Shown here: piece after piece, positions 36,648-46,960 of the stretch
Numbering within the stretch: the first letter of the stretch is position 1
How the letters are laid out: the number at the start of each line of letters is the position of its first letter
Assembly: GCF_019218265.1 (NCBI RefSeq)
Contig: NZ_JAHUZE010000001.1
Location: forward strand, 806,001-870,000
From: Maritimibacter dapengensis
GTDB taxonomy: Bacteria; Pseudomonadota; Alphaproteobacteria; Rhodobacterales; Rhodobacteraceae
Length of the DNA stretch: 64,000 nt
Reading direction: 5' to 3'
Position numbers and translations under genes: made by a program
The notes under the pieces: model-generated
What the model was told of the DNA's origin: nothing
What the model saw: only the letters and a program-made list of their open reading frames with translations
Database searches by the model: none

Positions 36648-36902
36648 TCGGCTTGGAAGTTATGTGAGCGCCTCGGCTCCGGCTTAAAAACTCAACTGAT
36701 AAAGGGTGTTGCGTGACCGAAGATCAGAAGATTGGACAACCGGATACCGAGGCACTCGAATTCGCGAACTTTCGATCGAACCACTCACAAGACCGGCCGC
36801 CGCGAAGGCCTGCCCAATTTACGAACCGTGGCCAGCATGGCAAATGGTGGAAAACCACCAGAAGAATGGTTTGTCATCAATCACCTAACGGCTTGGCGCT
36901 TC

Positions 36903-38165
36903 ATGTCGATAGATGACCGCACCTTTCTGACAGGATTATTCGACGCCGCAATCGCGGCGGCCGATCCTGCGCGGGCCCTGGGGCCGAACTTGCCCGCGCC
37001 GCCCAAAGGAAGGACCGTGGTGATCGGGGCTGGCAAGGGCGCGGCCCAGCTCGCTCTTGCGTTCGAATCCATATGGGAAGCCCCGTATTCCGGCGTCGTC
37101 GTCACGCGCTATGGCTACGGGGCCAAGACCGACACGATCCGCGTGATCGAAGCCGCGCACCCGGTGCCGGACGCCGCAGGCGAGGAGGGCGCACGCGCGC
37201 TCATGGATGCGGTGACTGGTCTGACGCCGGATGATCTCGTGATCGCGCTCGTGACCGGCGGCGGTTCCGCGCTTCTGCCGTCGCCGCCCGACGGTTTCTC
37301 GCTTGAGGACGAACAGGCCCTGAACGCGGCGCTTCTGGCGTCCGGCGCCCCGATCTCTGCGATGAACGCGATCCGAAAATGCTTCTCCGAAACCAAGGGC
37401 GGTCGGCTTGCCGCACTGGCGCACCCGGCGCGGGTGGTCTCGCTGATCGTTTCGGACGTTCCCGGTGACGACCCGGCCGAGGTCGCGTCAGGCCCCACCG
37501 TTCCCGGGCCCTCCGGGTCGCGTAACGCCCTCGCGGCCCTTCGCGATTGGAACATCGACGTCCCCGACCGGATCGTAGCTGCGATCGAGGCCGCCACCCC
37601 GCCCATGCCGGACGACGAGGTCTTCGCGAAAAACGAGGTCAAGGTCATTGCCTCTGCCTCGCGCTCGCTCGAGGCTGCGGCGGAACGCGCCCGCGATCAG
37701 GGTTGGCCAGCGGTGATCCTGTCGGATGCGATCGAGGGCGAGGCGCGCGACGTCGCTCGGGTCCACGCCGCCATCGCGCGCGAAGTCGTGGCGCGTAACC
37801 GCCCGTTCGAAGCGCCGGTGGTCATCCTCTCGGGAGGTGAAACCACCGTGACGCTTAAGGGCGACGGACGCGGAGGGCGCAACACCGAGTTCCTTCTGTC
37901 CTTCGCAAAGGACATCGACGGCGTGCCCGGCATCGCGGCCCTGGCCGCCGACACCGACGGGATCGACGGCTCCGAAGACAATGCGGGGGCCTATGCCGAC
38001 ACCGACACCGCCGCCGCCATGCGCGAGGCGGGGGTGGACCCGGCGCAGATGCTGGCCATGAACGACGCCTATTCGGCCTTCGAGGCGGTGGAGGCCCTGT
38101 TCACACCCGGACCGACCGGCACCAACGTGAACGATTTCCGCGCCATCCTGATCCGGGGCGACTGA
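36903..38165 (+). CDS. Glycerate 2-kinase (GckA/TtuD, MOFRL family)
   Basis: A 420-residue kinase that phosphorylates D-glycerate at C2. Seen are [13 protein letters not shown] near residue 45, [50 protein letters not shown] and the C-terminal MOFRL part with [19 protein letters not shown] and [14 protein letters not shown]. The start is uncertain: ATG at 36903 fits the family, ATG at 36837 would add 22 residues, and neither has a strong ribosome-binding site. A 255-base gap separates it from the transporter, with nothing clear in it. Confidence 0.9.
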   Translation: MSIDDRTFLTGLFDAAIAAADPARALGPNLPAPPKGRTVVIGAGKGAAQLALAFESIWEAPYSGVVVTRYGYGAKTDTIRVIEAAHPVPDAAGEEGARALMDAVTGLTPDDLVIALVTGGGSALLPSPPDGFSLEDEQALNAALLASGAPISAMNAIRKCFSETKGGRLAALAHPARVVSLIVSDVPGDDPAEVASGPTVPGPSGSRNALAALRDWNIDVPDRIVAAIEAATPPMPDDEVFAKNEVKVIASASRSLEAAAERARDQGWPAVILSDAIEGEARDVARVHAAIAREVVARNRPFEAPVVILSGGETTVTLKGDGRGGRNTEFLLSFAKDIDGVPGIAALAADTDGIDGSEDNAGAYADTDTAAAMREAGVDPAQMLAMNDAYSAFEAVEALFTPGPTGTNVNDFRAILIRGD

Positions 38166-38210
38166 ATCGCGGGCAGGGCGCAGCATCCCTGTTTCATCGT
38201 GCCATAAATA

Positions 38211-38241
38211 TGCAAAAGGGGCCGCGCGTCAGCGCGGCCCC
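38211..38241 (-). terminator. Terminator of the ligABC operon
   Basis: GGGGCCGCGC and GCGCGGCCCC form a perfect ten-base stem with a four-base loop. On the minus strand the stem is followed by TTTTGCATATTT, so it acts for genes coming from the right, ending 32 bases after the ligC stop. Confidence 0.8.
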
Positions 38242-38272
38242 TCGCGATGCGGCGCAGCCGCAGCGCAATCTC

Positions 38273-39217
38273 TCAGGAGAACGACTTTTCGATCGCGTCG
38301 AGCGTTTCCATCGCGGGCAGAACCTGGCCCACCGCTCCGTTCGGCTCACGGCCTTCGGTCACAGCCGAGACGAACTCGCGGTCGATCAACTCGATCCCGT
38401 TGTTCGACACCGCCACGCCCTCCAGGTCGATCGGGTTTTCTTTCCCGTCGAACAGGTCGTCGTAGCGCGCGATGTAGGTGCCGTTGTCGCAGATGTAGCG
38501 GAAGAAGGTGCCGAACGGCCCGTCGTTGTTGAAGGACAACGACAGAGTGCAGATCGCACCGGACGGGGTCTTCATGCCGATCGCCATGTCCATCGCGATG
38601 TCGAGCTCCGGGTGCATCGGGCCCTGAAGGCCGAAGCTTTCCGACACGCTCTCACCGGTCTGGTACTGGAACAGGTCGACCGTGTGACAGGCGTGGTGCC
38701 ACAGCAGGTGATCCGTCCAGCTCCGGGGTTCACCCTTCGCGTTGGTGTTCGTGCGGCGGAAGAAATAGGTCTGCACGTCCATCTGCTGGACCTTCAACTC
38801 GCCCGCCTCGATCTTGTTGTGGATCCACTGGTGCGACGGGTTGAAGCGGCGCACCTGCCCAGCCATTGCGATGAGACCGGTTTCCTTCTGCTTCTCGACC
38901 ACGGCGATGGAATCCTCGAGGCTGTCGGCCATCGGGATTTCCACCAGCACGTGCTTGCCCGCATCCATGCAGGCAATCGCCTGTTCCGCGTGCATCTGCG
39001 TGGGGGTCGACAGGATAACGGCATCGACATCGTCGCGGGCAAGACATTCGTCCAGCGTCGTCGCCCAGTGGCCAACGCCGCGCTCTTCGGCGAATGCCTT
39101 GATCTTCTCCTCCGTCGGCCCCATCACCGAGGTCACTTCGACCTCGGGAATGTTGGCCAGCGCGTCCATGTGCTTGATCCCGAACGCGCCGTAAGCGCCA
39201 GCGACACAAATTCGCAT
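38273..39217 (-). CDS. ligC: 4-carboxy-2-hydroxymuconate-6-semialdehyde dehydrogenase
   Basis: A 314-residue Gfo/Idh/MocA dehydrogenase very like Sphingobium LigC. The NADP site is ICVAGAYGAFGIKHMDAL; AVILSTPTQMHAEQAIACMD and HLLWHHACHTVDLFQYQTG match LigC as I recall it almost residue by residue. It oxidises the ring-cleavage product CHMS to 2-pyrone-4,6-dicarboxylate, the substrate of LigI encoded across the divergent promoter. It is the last gene of the minus-strand lig operon, 12 bases after ligB. Confidence 0.94.
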   Translation of the reverse strand: MRICVAGAYGAFGIKHMDALANIPEVEVTSVMGPTEEKIKAFAEERGVGHWATTLDECLARDDVDAVILSTPTQMHAEQAIACMDAGKHVLVEIPMADSLEDSIAVVEKQKETGLIAMAGQVRRFNPSHQWIHNKIEAGELKVQQMDVQTYFFRRTNTNAKGEPRSWTDHLLWHHACHTVDLFQYQTGESVSESFGLQGPMHPELDIAMDMAIGMKTPSGAICTLSLSFNNDGPFGTFFRYICDNGTYIARYDDLFDGKENPIDLEGVAVSNNGIELIDREFVSAVTEGREPNGAVGQVLPAMETLDAIEKSFS

Positions 39218-39229
39218 GAGTGACCCCCT

Positions 39230-40475
<1,246 letters not shown>

Positions 40476-40479
<4 letters not shown>

Positions 40480-41429
40480 GAGGTTTCCTCCGTTCTGATG
40501 TTAGCGCGGGCGTCGCGGATTGCGTCCGCCCGGTCCTTATATGTCATATGGTTGCTATCGGCGGTCGGCGCGAGACCGAGATCGCCCATATCCTGTTGCC
40601 ACGCCGCGGTCGCCCGCGCCATGCGGGCGGGCAGGCCGAGACCTTCGACGGTGGCCGCGACCTCGTGCATCTCCGCCGCGCGTCGCGCGCCGTGGGTCGT
40701 GGTGCGTTCCATGTTATACGCCGCACGCGCGGCCCAATCAAAGCCCGGCATCGACGCATCGAGCGATGCGACGACCGCCTCGTCGACCCCGGCGGCCCGT
40801 GCGGCCAGCAGGCTTTCGAGCGTCAGCGCCTCGATCCCCTTGATGATCACCGAGCGTAGCATCTTTGTCGCGGCGGCCTGCCCGATCGTGTCACCCGCCA
40901 TGCCGGGTGTCATGCCCAGACCGGCCAGTGTTTCACAGGCGGCTTCCGCATGGGGCCCGGCCACGAGCATCGGCGACAGGTGGCGGTCAGGGCGAATGGG
41001 CGACATGATCGCCAGATCGACATATCGTGCGCCATGGCGGGTGATCTCGGCGGCGGCGGCCAGTTTGGTGGCGGGTGCGCAGGAATTGCAATCGACATAA
41101 AGCGCGTCGGGGCGCAGGTGCGGTGCGGCGGCAATTGCAGCGGCCTCGGCCTGATCGGCTGTCACCACGGAAAACACGCAATCCGCCTCCTGCAACGCGA
41201 CCTCCATGTGGTCGGCGCCGATCACGTGTCCGGCGCGGTAGCGATCCCACATTGCCGACGAGACCGCGTTGTCCCGGCTCGCGGCCTTGATATCAAAGGC
41301 GAAGATGCGTTGGACCTGACCCGTGTCCTGCCAGCCCTCGGCCAGCGCAGCGCCAGCTTCGCCAAAGCCGATCAGGGCAATGGCGTCGGGCCGGCTTACC
41401 GGCGTGGCAGATGTCCGATCCGTTCGCAT
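40476..41429 (-). CDS. NAD(P)-binding dehydrogenase with DUF1932 domain
   Basis: A 317-residue protein of the 6-phosphogluconate/3-hydroxyisobutyrate dehydrogenase type. The nucleotide site is IALIGFGEAGAALAEGW, and the C-terminal half from about residue 180 is a DUF1932 domain with a likely catalytic Lys in AAATKMLRSVIIKGIEAL. Genes of this kind recur in lig clusters. Its reaction is not known to me; it may reduce or isomerise a side product of the pathway. It starts the ligABC transcription unit after the regulator. Confidence 0.85.
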
Positions 41430-41489
41430 GTATACACGGACTTAGGTAGAGCGGGGCAGGATGTGAAATTCATTGCCCTGCATCTTCAT

Positions 41490-42725
41490 TCATTCTGGGT
41501 ATAGGCGGTTGTCATCCAGACGTTCCGCCGAGATCTGGATCAGCTCCAGGAACCGCGCCTGTGTCGCCGTCGGGATCCATCCGCTCCGGGTGGTCAACCC
41601 GATGGGGCGCAGACTGTCGGGCAGGTCGATGTCGAGCCGCACCATGTCACCATGCGCGATCTCGACCGCCGCCTGGTAGGGCGAAAGGATGGTCAGGTAA
41701 TCGCCCCGGCCCAGAAGCCCGCGCACCAGCACCATCGACGAAGAGACGATCCGCACCGGCGTTTCCGACAACGCTCCGATACCCAGCGTGCGGTAGAGAT
41801 ACGAGCCGCCCGGCGTGTTCTTCGGCGGTGCGATCCAGGGATAGGGCAAGGTGTCGTCCAGCGTGATCCCCGTGCGGCCGGCAAGCGGATGGTCCGGACC
41901 CGCGACGACGGCCAGCTGGTCTTGAAACATCGGCACCTGTTCCACGTCGTCCGCCGGGATCGGCTCGCGCAGCGCCCCGATCAGCACATCGACCTCGCCA
42001 TATCGCAAAGCGCGCAGCAGCTCGGCATAAGGTGCGTCGATGGTGCGGATCTGAACGCCCGCGCTTTCGGCAAGCAGGGCGTCTATCGCTTCGGGCAGGA
42101 TGCTTGTGCGCGACAGAGGCATGGAGCCGACCGTGATGCGCGTCGAATCCCGCCCCGCCAGCCGCGACAGGTCGTCCAGACCCTGCTTCAACTCGGCCTC
42201 CGCCAGCTTCACGGCTCGGGCTAAACCCTCGGCCTGAGGGGTCAGCTCGATGCCGCGCCGCCCGGACGTGAACATCTCGACCCCGGACAGCTTTTCCAGG
42301 TCCCGCGCCGCGCGATGGATCGAAGGCTGCGAAATGCCCAGAGACCGCGCAGCCAGGCTGAAGGTCCCGGCTTCGCGGATCGCCACGAGCGCGCGCAATT
42401 GTGCGGCGGTGGTCCGCAGGTGGAAATCCGGAACAGGGCTACCCTCGCGCCGGGTCAGCCGCACGGCGAGCGCGGCGCCGTGCGACAGGTGGTCGAACAT
42501 GCGCCGGACACGGCTGAGCAGCACGGCGCCCTCCTCGGTCGGAAACATCCCCTCGGACCGGCGGTCGAGCAGCACCGCCCCGAACTTCCGTTCCAGCCCC
42601 GAAATCGCCTGCGTGACGGCGGGTTGGCTGAGGTGAACCTTGTGCGCCGCAGCCGAGATTCCTTTCGCATCCGCAACTTCCATGAAGGCGCGCAGATGCC
42701 TGAGGTTCGGAAATTCCACTGTCAT
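41490..42725 (-). CDS. LysR-family regulator with two N-terminal HTH domains
   Basis: A 411-residue regulator, about 100 longer than usual. Two LysR helix-turn-helix domains stand in series: residues about 5-65 (LRHLRAFMEVADAKGISAAA with LSQPAVTQAISGLE) and about 100-165 (LRALVAIREAGTFSLAARSL with ISQPSIHRAARDLE). A normal effector-binding domain follows. It starts at 42725, divergent from galB, and its likely binding site is the ATAA-N7-TTAT motif at 42772-42786. It probably controls both arms of the pathway with a ring-cleavage intermediate or protocatechuate as inducer. Confidence 0.88.
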   Translation of the reverse strand: MTVEFPNLRHLRAFMEVADAKGISAAAHKVHLSQPAVTQAISGLERKFGAVLLDRRSEGMFPTEEGAVLLSRVRRMFDHLSHGAALAVRLTRREGSPVPDFHLRTTAAQLRALVAIREAGTFSLAARSLGISQPSIHRAARDLEKLSGVEMFTSGRRGIELTPQAEGLARAVKLAEAELKQGLDDLSRLAGRDSTRITVGSMPLSRTSILPEAIDALLAESAGVQIRTIDAPYAELLRALRYGEVDVLIGALREPIPADDVEQVPMFQDQLAVVAGPDHPLAGRTGITLDDTLPYPWIAPPKNTPGGSYLYRTLGIGALSETPVRIVSSSMVLVRGLLGRGDYLTILSPYQAAVEIAHGDMVRLDIDLPDSLRPIGLTTRSGWIPTATQARFLELIQISAERLDDNRLYPE

Positions 42726-42771
42726 GTCAAAGCCTTGGTTCTCGGCGATTTGGCCATTCTGTTGCGGCACT

Positions 42772-42786
42772 ATAACAAATATTTAT
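42772..42786. promoter_or_regulatory. LysR-type binding site (T-N11-A) in the lig/gal divergent promoter
   Basis: ATAACAAATATTTAT is an ATAA-N7-TTAT dyad that fits the LysR T-N11-A rule. It lies 47 bases from the regulator start and 109 bases from the galB start, in an AT-rich patch of otherwise GC-rich DNA. Confidence 0.6.
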
Positions 42787-42894
42787 GATAATCGCGCGGG
42801 ATTCAAATGGTCTCGCTCCGCCCGCGCGCCTATTGAGAGCGCGCGCACCCTGCCGTTCGGCGGGGCAAGGATTAATCCCCGGGAGAGAGACGTC

Positions 42895-43632
42895 ATGTCC
42901 GACAAGAAAACCGCCCTCGTCATTTCCGCCCATTCCGCAGACTTCGTCTGGCGGGCCGGCGGCGCAATCGCGAAACATGCCAAGCTGGGTTACGACGTCA
43001 CCGTCGTCTGCCTGTCCTACGGCGAGCGCGGCGAAAGCGCGAAGCTGTGGAAGCAGGAGGGCATGACGCTCGACAAGGTGAAAACCGAGCGCCGCAAGGA
43101 AGCCGAGAACGCCGCGAAAGAGCTAGGCGTGGCCGACATCCAGTTCTTCGACATGGGCGACTACCCGCTCGAATTCACCCGCGAATACAAAGACAAGATG
43201 GTCGACGTGATCCGTGCGGTGCAGCCGAAATTCATGTTCAGCCACTCGAAGTGGGACCCCTATAACACCGACCACATGAACACGACGCAATTTGCGCTCG
43301 AAACCCGCATGATGGCGCAGGCCTGGGGGCACAATCCGGGCGAGAAAGTGCTCGGCGCACCGCAGCTTTACCTGTTCGAGCCCCACCAGACCGAGCAGAT
43401 GAACTGGAAGCCGAACATCTTCCTCGACATCTCGGACGTGTGGGACCGCAAATGGGCCGCGATCCAGTGTATGCAGGGCCAGGAGCATCTGTGGCACTTC
43501 TATGAGAACGTGGCCGAGAACCGCGGCAACCACTTCCGCCGCAACTCCGGCGGGCAGGCGGGCGGCAAAGCCGCGACCCACGCGGAAGGGTTCGAGGCAA
43601 TCTTCCCGCGCACCGTCGACGAACTCGACTGA
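42895..43632 (+). CDS. galB: 4-oxalomesaconate hydratase, PIG-L/GalB type
   Basis: A 245-residue PIG-L-fold metalloprotein like GalB of Pseudomonas putida gallate degradation. Metal-binding AHSADF near the start replaces the usual AHPDD, and [15 protein letters not shown] gives the second His cluster. [14 protein letters not shown] is characteristic. It hydrates 4-oxalomesaconate to 4-carboxy-4-hydroxy-2-oxoadipate, the step that LigJ does in Sphingobium; no LigJ-like amidohydrolase is in the window. GGGAGAGAG precedes the start. The aldolase gene follows after 11 bases. Confidence 0.9.
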   Translation: MSDKKTALVISAHSADFVWRAGGAIAKHAKLGYDVTVVCLSYGERGESAKLWKQEGMTLDKVKTERRKEAENAAKELGVADIQFFDMGDYPLEFTREYKDKMVDVIRAVQPKFMFSHSKWDPYNTDHMNTTQFALETRMMAQAWGHNPGEKVLGAPQLYLFEPHQTEQMNWKPNIFLDISDVWDRKWAAIQCMQGQEHLWHFYENVAENRGNHFRRNSGGQAGGKAATHAEGFEAIFPRTVDELD

Positions 43633-43643
43633 GGGGAGGGGAC

Positions 43644-44336
43644 ATGACCATTCAACCCGGAACCACCGGCGTCGTCGTTCAGAACATCGAACGCGCGGAC
43701 GCCTCCGTGATCGACGGTCTCGCCGAATGCGGCGTGGCCACGGTGCACGAGGCGCAGGGTCGCAAGGGGCTGCTCAATAGCTACATGCGCCCGATCTATC
43801 CCGGCGCGCGCATCGCCGGTTCTGCCACCACGATCCTCGCGCCGCCCATGGACAACTGGATGATCCACGTGGCGATTGAGCAGTTGAAAGAGGGCGACGT
43901 GCTGCTTCTCGGCACGATTTCCCCCTCGGACGCCGGATACTTCGGCGACCTGTTGGCCACATCGGCACAGGCGCGGGGCTGTCGCGGTCTGATCATCGAC
44001 GCCGGCGTGCGCGACGTGCGCGACCTGACCGAGATGAACTTCCCGGTCTGGTCGAAGCACATCGGCGCCCAGGGCACGATCAAGGAAACGCTGGGGAGTG
44101 TGAACGTCCCCGTCGTCTGTGCCGACATTCTCGTGAACCCCGGCGACGTGATCGTGGCCGATGACGACGGTGTCGTCTGCGTCCGCCGCGAAGAAGCCGC
44201 CGAGGTGCTTGAAAAAGCGCGCGCGCGTGAGGCGAACGAGGGCGAGAAACGCGCCAGGTTCGAGGCAGGCGAACTGGGGCTCGATATTTACGGCATGCGC
44301 CCGCGGCTTGAGGAGAAAGGTCTCAAGTATGTGTAA
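43644..44336 (+). CDS. ligK: 4-carboxy-4-hydroxy-2-oxoadipate aldolase (LigK/GalC, RraA fold)
   Basis: A 230-residue RraA-fold class II aldolase. The active-site region [17 protein letters not shown] contains the Arg-Asp pair, followed by [20 protein letters not shown] and [17 protein letters not shown], as in LigK, ProA and GalC. It splits CHA to pyruvate and oxaloacetate, the end of the pathway. GAGGGGAGG stands just before the start. It is second in the galB operon. Confidence 0.92.
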   Translation: MTIQPGTTGVVVQNIERADASVIDGLAECGVATVHEAQGRKGLLNSYMRPIYPGARIAGSATTILAPPMDNWMIHVAIEQLKEGDVLLLGTISPSDAGYFGDLLATSAQARGCRGLIIDAGVRDVRDLTEMNFPVWSKHIGAQGTIKETLGSVNVPVVCADILVNPGDVIVADDDGVVCVRREEAAEVLEKARAREANEGEKRARFEAGELGLDIYGMRPRLEEKGLKYV

Positions 44337-44370
44337 CGGTTTCGAATTGGCTTGCGCCAATCCGACCGAC

Positions 44371-44420
44371 GCGGGGGCGCTGCCCCCGCACCCCCGGCAT
44401 ATTTGGAGCACGATGAAAGG
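44371..44420 (+). repeat. Intergenic hairpin-plus-tail repeat, copy B
   Basis: GCGGGGGC and GCCCCCGC form a hairpin with a three-base loop; the tail ACCCCCGGCATATTTGGAGC continues into ACGATGAAAGG. It lies between ligK and galD. The same layout is found near 2836, 47844 and 63110. Confidence 0.65.
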
Positions 44421-44426
44421 GCAGGG

Positions 44427-45485
44427 ATGACGGCATCAGCACGCTGCATGTGGATGCGAGGCGGAACGTCGAAAGGCGGGTTCTTTCTCGCCGCGGATTT
44501 GCCCTCGGACGAGGCGGAGCGCGACGCGTTTCTGCTTCGCGTGATGGGGTCGCCGGACGTGCGTCAGATCGACGGGATGGGCGGGGCCGATCCTTTGACC
44601 GCGAAGGTGGCCGTCGTGCGGAAATCGGAGCGGGAGGGGGTCGATGTGGACTACCTGTTCTTGCAGGTTTTCGTCGATCAGCCCATCGTCACGGACAAGC
44701 AGAATTGCGGCAATATGCTCGCCGGTGTCGGACCCTTCGCCATCGAGCGCGGGCTGATCGCGCCCGAGGGGGACGAAACCCCGGTGACGATCTTCATGGA
44801 GAACACCGGGCAGGTGGCCGTGGCGCGCGTGTCCACGCCGGGTGGCGTGGTGAATTACACGGGCGAGGCCGCGATTGACGGCGTGCCGGGGACGGCGGCG
44901 GCCATTCCGCTCGAGTTTAAGGACACCGCCGGGTCGTCCTGCGGTGCGCTGCTGCCCACGGGCAACGTGGTCGACACGGTCGAAGGTATCGAGGTCACGA
45001 TGATCGACAACGGGATGCCCTGCGTCGTGATGCGCGGGGCCGACATGGGGACTACCGGGAACGAGACGCCGGAAGAGCTCGAGAGCAACGACGCGCTGCG
45101 CCAAAAGCTGGAGGCGATCCGGCTGGCCTGTGGCCCAATGATGAACTTGGGCGACGTGTCGGATAAATCGGTGCCGAAGATGACCATGATCACGGCACCG
45201 AAAGCGGGGGGCGCGATCAGCACGCGGACCTTCATCCCGCATCGCTGTCACAAGACCATCGGCGTCCTGGGCGCGGTGAGCGTGGCGACGGCCTGTCTCC
45301 TTGAGGGAAGCCCCGCCAACGACTTGGCCGAAACCGGGGAAGGCGACGAACGCAGCCTTTCCATCGAACATCCCACCGGGGAAATGACTGTCATCGCGAA
45401 GCTCGATGACACTGGCACACCGACCTCGGCCGCCATCCTGCGCACTGCGCGCAAGCTGATGGACGGCGAGGTGTTTGGAGATTGA
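44427..45485 (+). CDS. galD: 4-oxalomesaconate tautomerase (GalD, PrpF family)
   Basis: A 352-residue PrpF-fold isomerase. The N-terminal RCMWMRGGTSKGGFF with GGTSKG is the family start, and NCGNMLAGVGPFAIE is the second conserved part. GalD converts the keto and enol forms of 4-oxalomesaconate so that GalB can hydrate them. The start at 44427 excludes an upstream leader inside the repeat element. ligI follows one base after its stop. Confidence 0.92.
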   Translation: MTASARCMWMRGGTSKGGFFLAADLPSDEAERDAFLLRVMGSPDVRQIDGMGGADPLTAKVAVVRKSEREGVDVDYLFLQVFVDQPIVTDKQNCGNMLAGVGPFAIERGLIAPEGDETPVTIFMENTGQVAVARVSTPGGVVNYTGEAAIDGVPGTAAAIPLEFKDTAGSSCGALLPTGNVVDTVEGIEVTMIDNGMPCVVMRGADMGTTGNETPEELESNDALRQKLEAIRLACGPMMNLGDVSDKSVPKMTMITAPKAGGAISTRTFIPHRCHKTIGVLGAVSVATACLLEGSPANDLAETGEGDERSLSIEHPTGEMTVIAKLDDTGTPTSAAILRTARKLMDGEVFGD

Positions 45486-45486
45486 T

Positions 45487-46380
45487 ATGACCGAGACCCA
45501 AGTCAAGGACGCCGATTGGCTCGACTTCCACCCGAACCCGAAGACGCCGGATTTCAAGCTGCCCGAAGGCGCGGTGGATGCCCATTGCCACGTCTTCGGC
45601 CCCAGCCCCGAATTCCCCTTCGCGCCGGAACGGAAATACACGCCCTGCAACGCGGGCAAGGACAAGCTTTACGAACTTCGCGATTTCCTCGGGTTTTCGC
45701 GCAACGTGATCGTGCAGGCGACTTGCCACGGTAAGGATAACGCGGCGATGGTCGATGCCTGTCGCACCGCTGGCGATCTGGCACGCGGCGTGGCCAGCGT
45801 GCGCCACGACATCAGCCGCGACGAACTGGCCGAGATGGACAAGGCCGGCGTGCGCGGCGTGCGGTTCAACTTCGTCAAGCGGCTGGTCGACGCCACACCG
45901 CGCGAGCATTTCGTCGAAGTGGCCGAGCGTATCCAGGACTTCGGCTGGTCCATCGTGGTGTATTTCGAGGCCGCCGATCTCGAAGAACTGGTGCCCTTCC
46001 TCGAAAGCCTGCCGGGGATCATCGTGGTCGATCACATGGGCCGCCCGGACGTGGAAAAGGGCGTGGACCACCCGGACTTTCAGCGCTTCCTGAAGCTCAT
46101 GGAAGACAACGACAACATCTGGTCGAAAGTGACCTGCCCGGAGCGGCTCTCGATTCAGGGGCCGCCGGATTACGACGACGTGGTGCCGTTCGCGCGTGAA
46201 GTGGTGAAGCGGTTCCCAGACCGCGTGCTCTGGGGCACCGACTGGCCGCATCCGAACATGAAAAGCCATATGCCGGACGACGGAAACCTCGTGGATTTCA
46301 TCCCGCGCATCGCGCCGTCTGCCGAGGAGCAGCAAAAGCTTCTCGTCGACAACCCGATGCGGCTTTACTGGGCGCGCTGA
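45487..46380 (+). CDS. ligI: 2-pyrone-4,6-dicarboxylate lactonase
   Basis: A 297-residue amidohydrolase-fold lactonase. VDAHCHVFGPSPEFP carries the HxH metal site, IIVVDHMGRPD the middle His, and VLWGTDWPHPNM the Asp. These match LigI, which opens 2-pyrone-4,6-dicarboxylate to 4-oxalomesaconate. It joins the LigC product to the galD-galB-ligK steps. A terminator follows 35 bases after the stop. Confidence 0.94.
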   Translation: MTETQVKDADWLDFHPNPKTPDFKLPEGAVDAHCHVFGPSPEFPFAPERKYTPCNAGKDKLYELRDFLGFSRNVIVQATCHGKDNAAMVDACRTAGDLARGVASVRHDISRDELAEMDKAGVRGVRFNFVKRLVDATPREHFVEVAERIQDFGWSIVVYFEAADLEELVPFLESLPGIIVVDHMGRPDVEKGVDHPDFQRFLKLMEDNDNIWSKVTCPERLSIQGPPDYDDVVPFAREVVKRFPDRVLWGTDWPHPNMKSHMPDDGNLVDFIPRIAPSAEEQQKLLVDNPMRLYWAR

Positions 46381-46415
46381 ACACGGGCGAGGTTTCAGCC
46401 GGAGGAGTGAAAGAG

Positions 46416-46445
46416 CCGGGCGCGGGGCACCGCCGCCCGGTTTTT
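46416..46445 (+). terminator. Rho-independent terminator after ligI
   Basis: CCGGGCG pairs with CGCCCGG at 46434-46440 and five T follow. It separates the galB-ligI operon from the second LigAB pair, which therefore has its own promoter. Confidence 0.8.
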
Positions 46446-46517
46446 CATGCCCGGGTCATGGGCAAGCGATAAGTTTTACGCAGGCGTCATTCATTCTGCG
46501 TCCAACCGCCCCGCAAC

Positions 46518-46531
46518 TTGATTCAGGTCAA
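46518..46531 (+). promoter_or_regulatory. FNR/FnrL-like box upstream of the second LigAB pair
   Basis: TTGATTCAGGTCAA fits the TTGAT-N4-RTCAA form used by FnrL in Rhodobacteraceae. It ends 56 bases before the start of the small subunit gene. No good -10 box stands at the class II distance, so it may activate or repress. Confidence 0.6.
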
Positions 46532-46587
46532 ATGTATGCACCTTGCGCCGTGCGACACAGGCTCAGACATCAAAAGGAGGAACGGCC

Positions 46588-46947
46588 ATGCATGATATGC
46601 CGGGCTATGATTACCACATCGACATTCCGGGCACGACGATCTTCGACGGCAAGATGGCCATGAAGGGCTATGCGCTGAACAAGATGTGCTACGATTTCAA
46701 CAAGGCCGAGAACCGCGAAGGCTTCAAGGCTGACGAAGAAGGCTGGATGGAGAAATACGGCCTGAACGAGGGCCAGAAGCAGGCGATCCGCGATCGCAAC
46801 GTGCTGGGCCTGATCTCGGAAGGTGGCAACATCTACTACCTCGCCAAGTTCGCGGGCATTTTCGGCCTGTCGGTGCAGGACGTGGGCGGGCTGCAAACCG
46901 GCAAGTCTACGGACGAATTCAAGGAATACCTGGCGAGCCAGGCGTAA
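46588..46947 (+). CDS. Second LigA-like extradiol dioxygenase small subunit
   Basis: A 119-residue LigA-family protein with YDYHIDIPGTTIFDGKMAMK, FNKAENREGFKADEEGW and GGNIYYLAKFAGIFG. The C-terminal GGRSP tail of true LigA is absent; it ends STDEFKEYLASQA. AAAAGGAGG gives a very strong ribosome-binding site. It is paired with the LigB-like gene 13 bases on. It belongs to the class III dioxygenase alpha family, but its ring substrate, gallate, protocatechuate or another, is not clear. Confidence 0.88.
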   Translation: MHDMPGYDYHIDIPGTTIFDGKMAMKGYALNKMCYDFNKAENREGFKADEEGWMEKYGLNEGQKQAIRDRNVLGLISEGGNIYYLAKFAGIFGLSVQDVGGLQTGKSTDEFKEYLASQA

Positions 46948-46960
46948 GGGAGGACCCATC

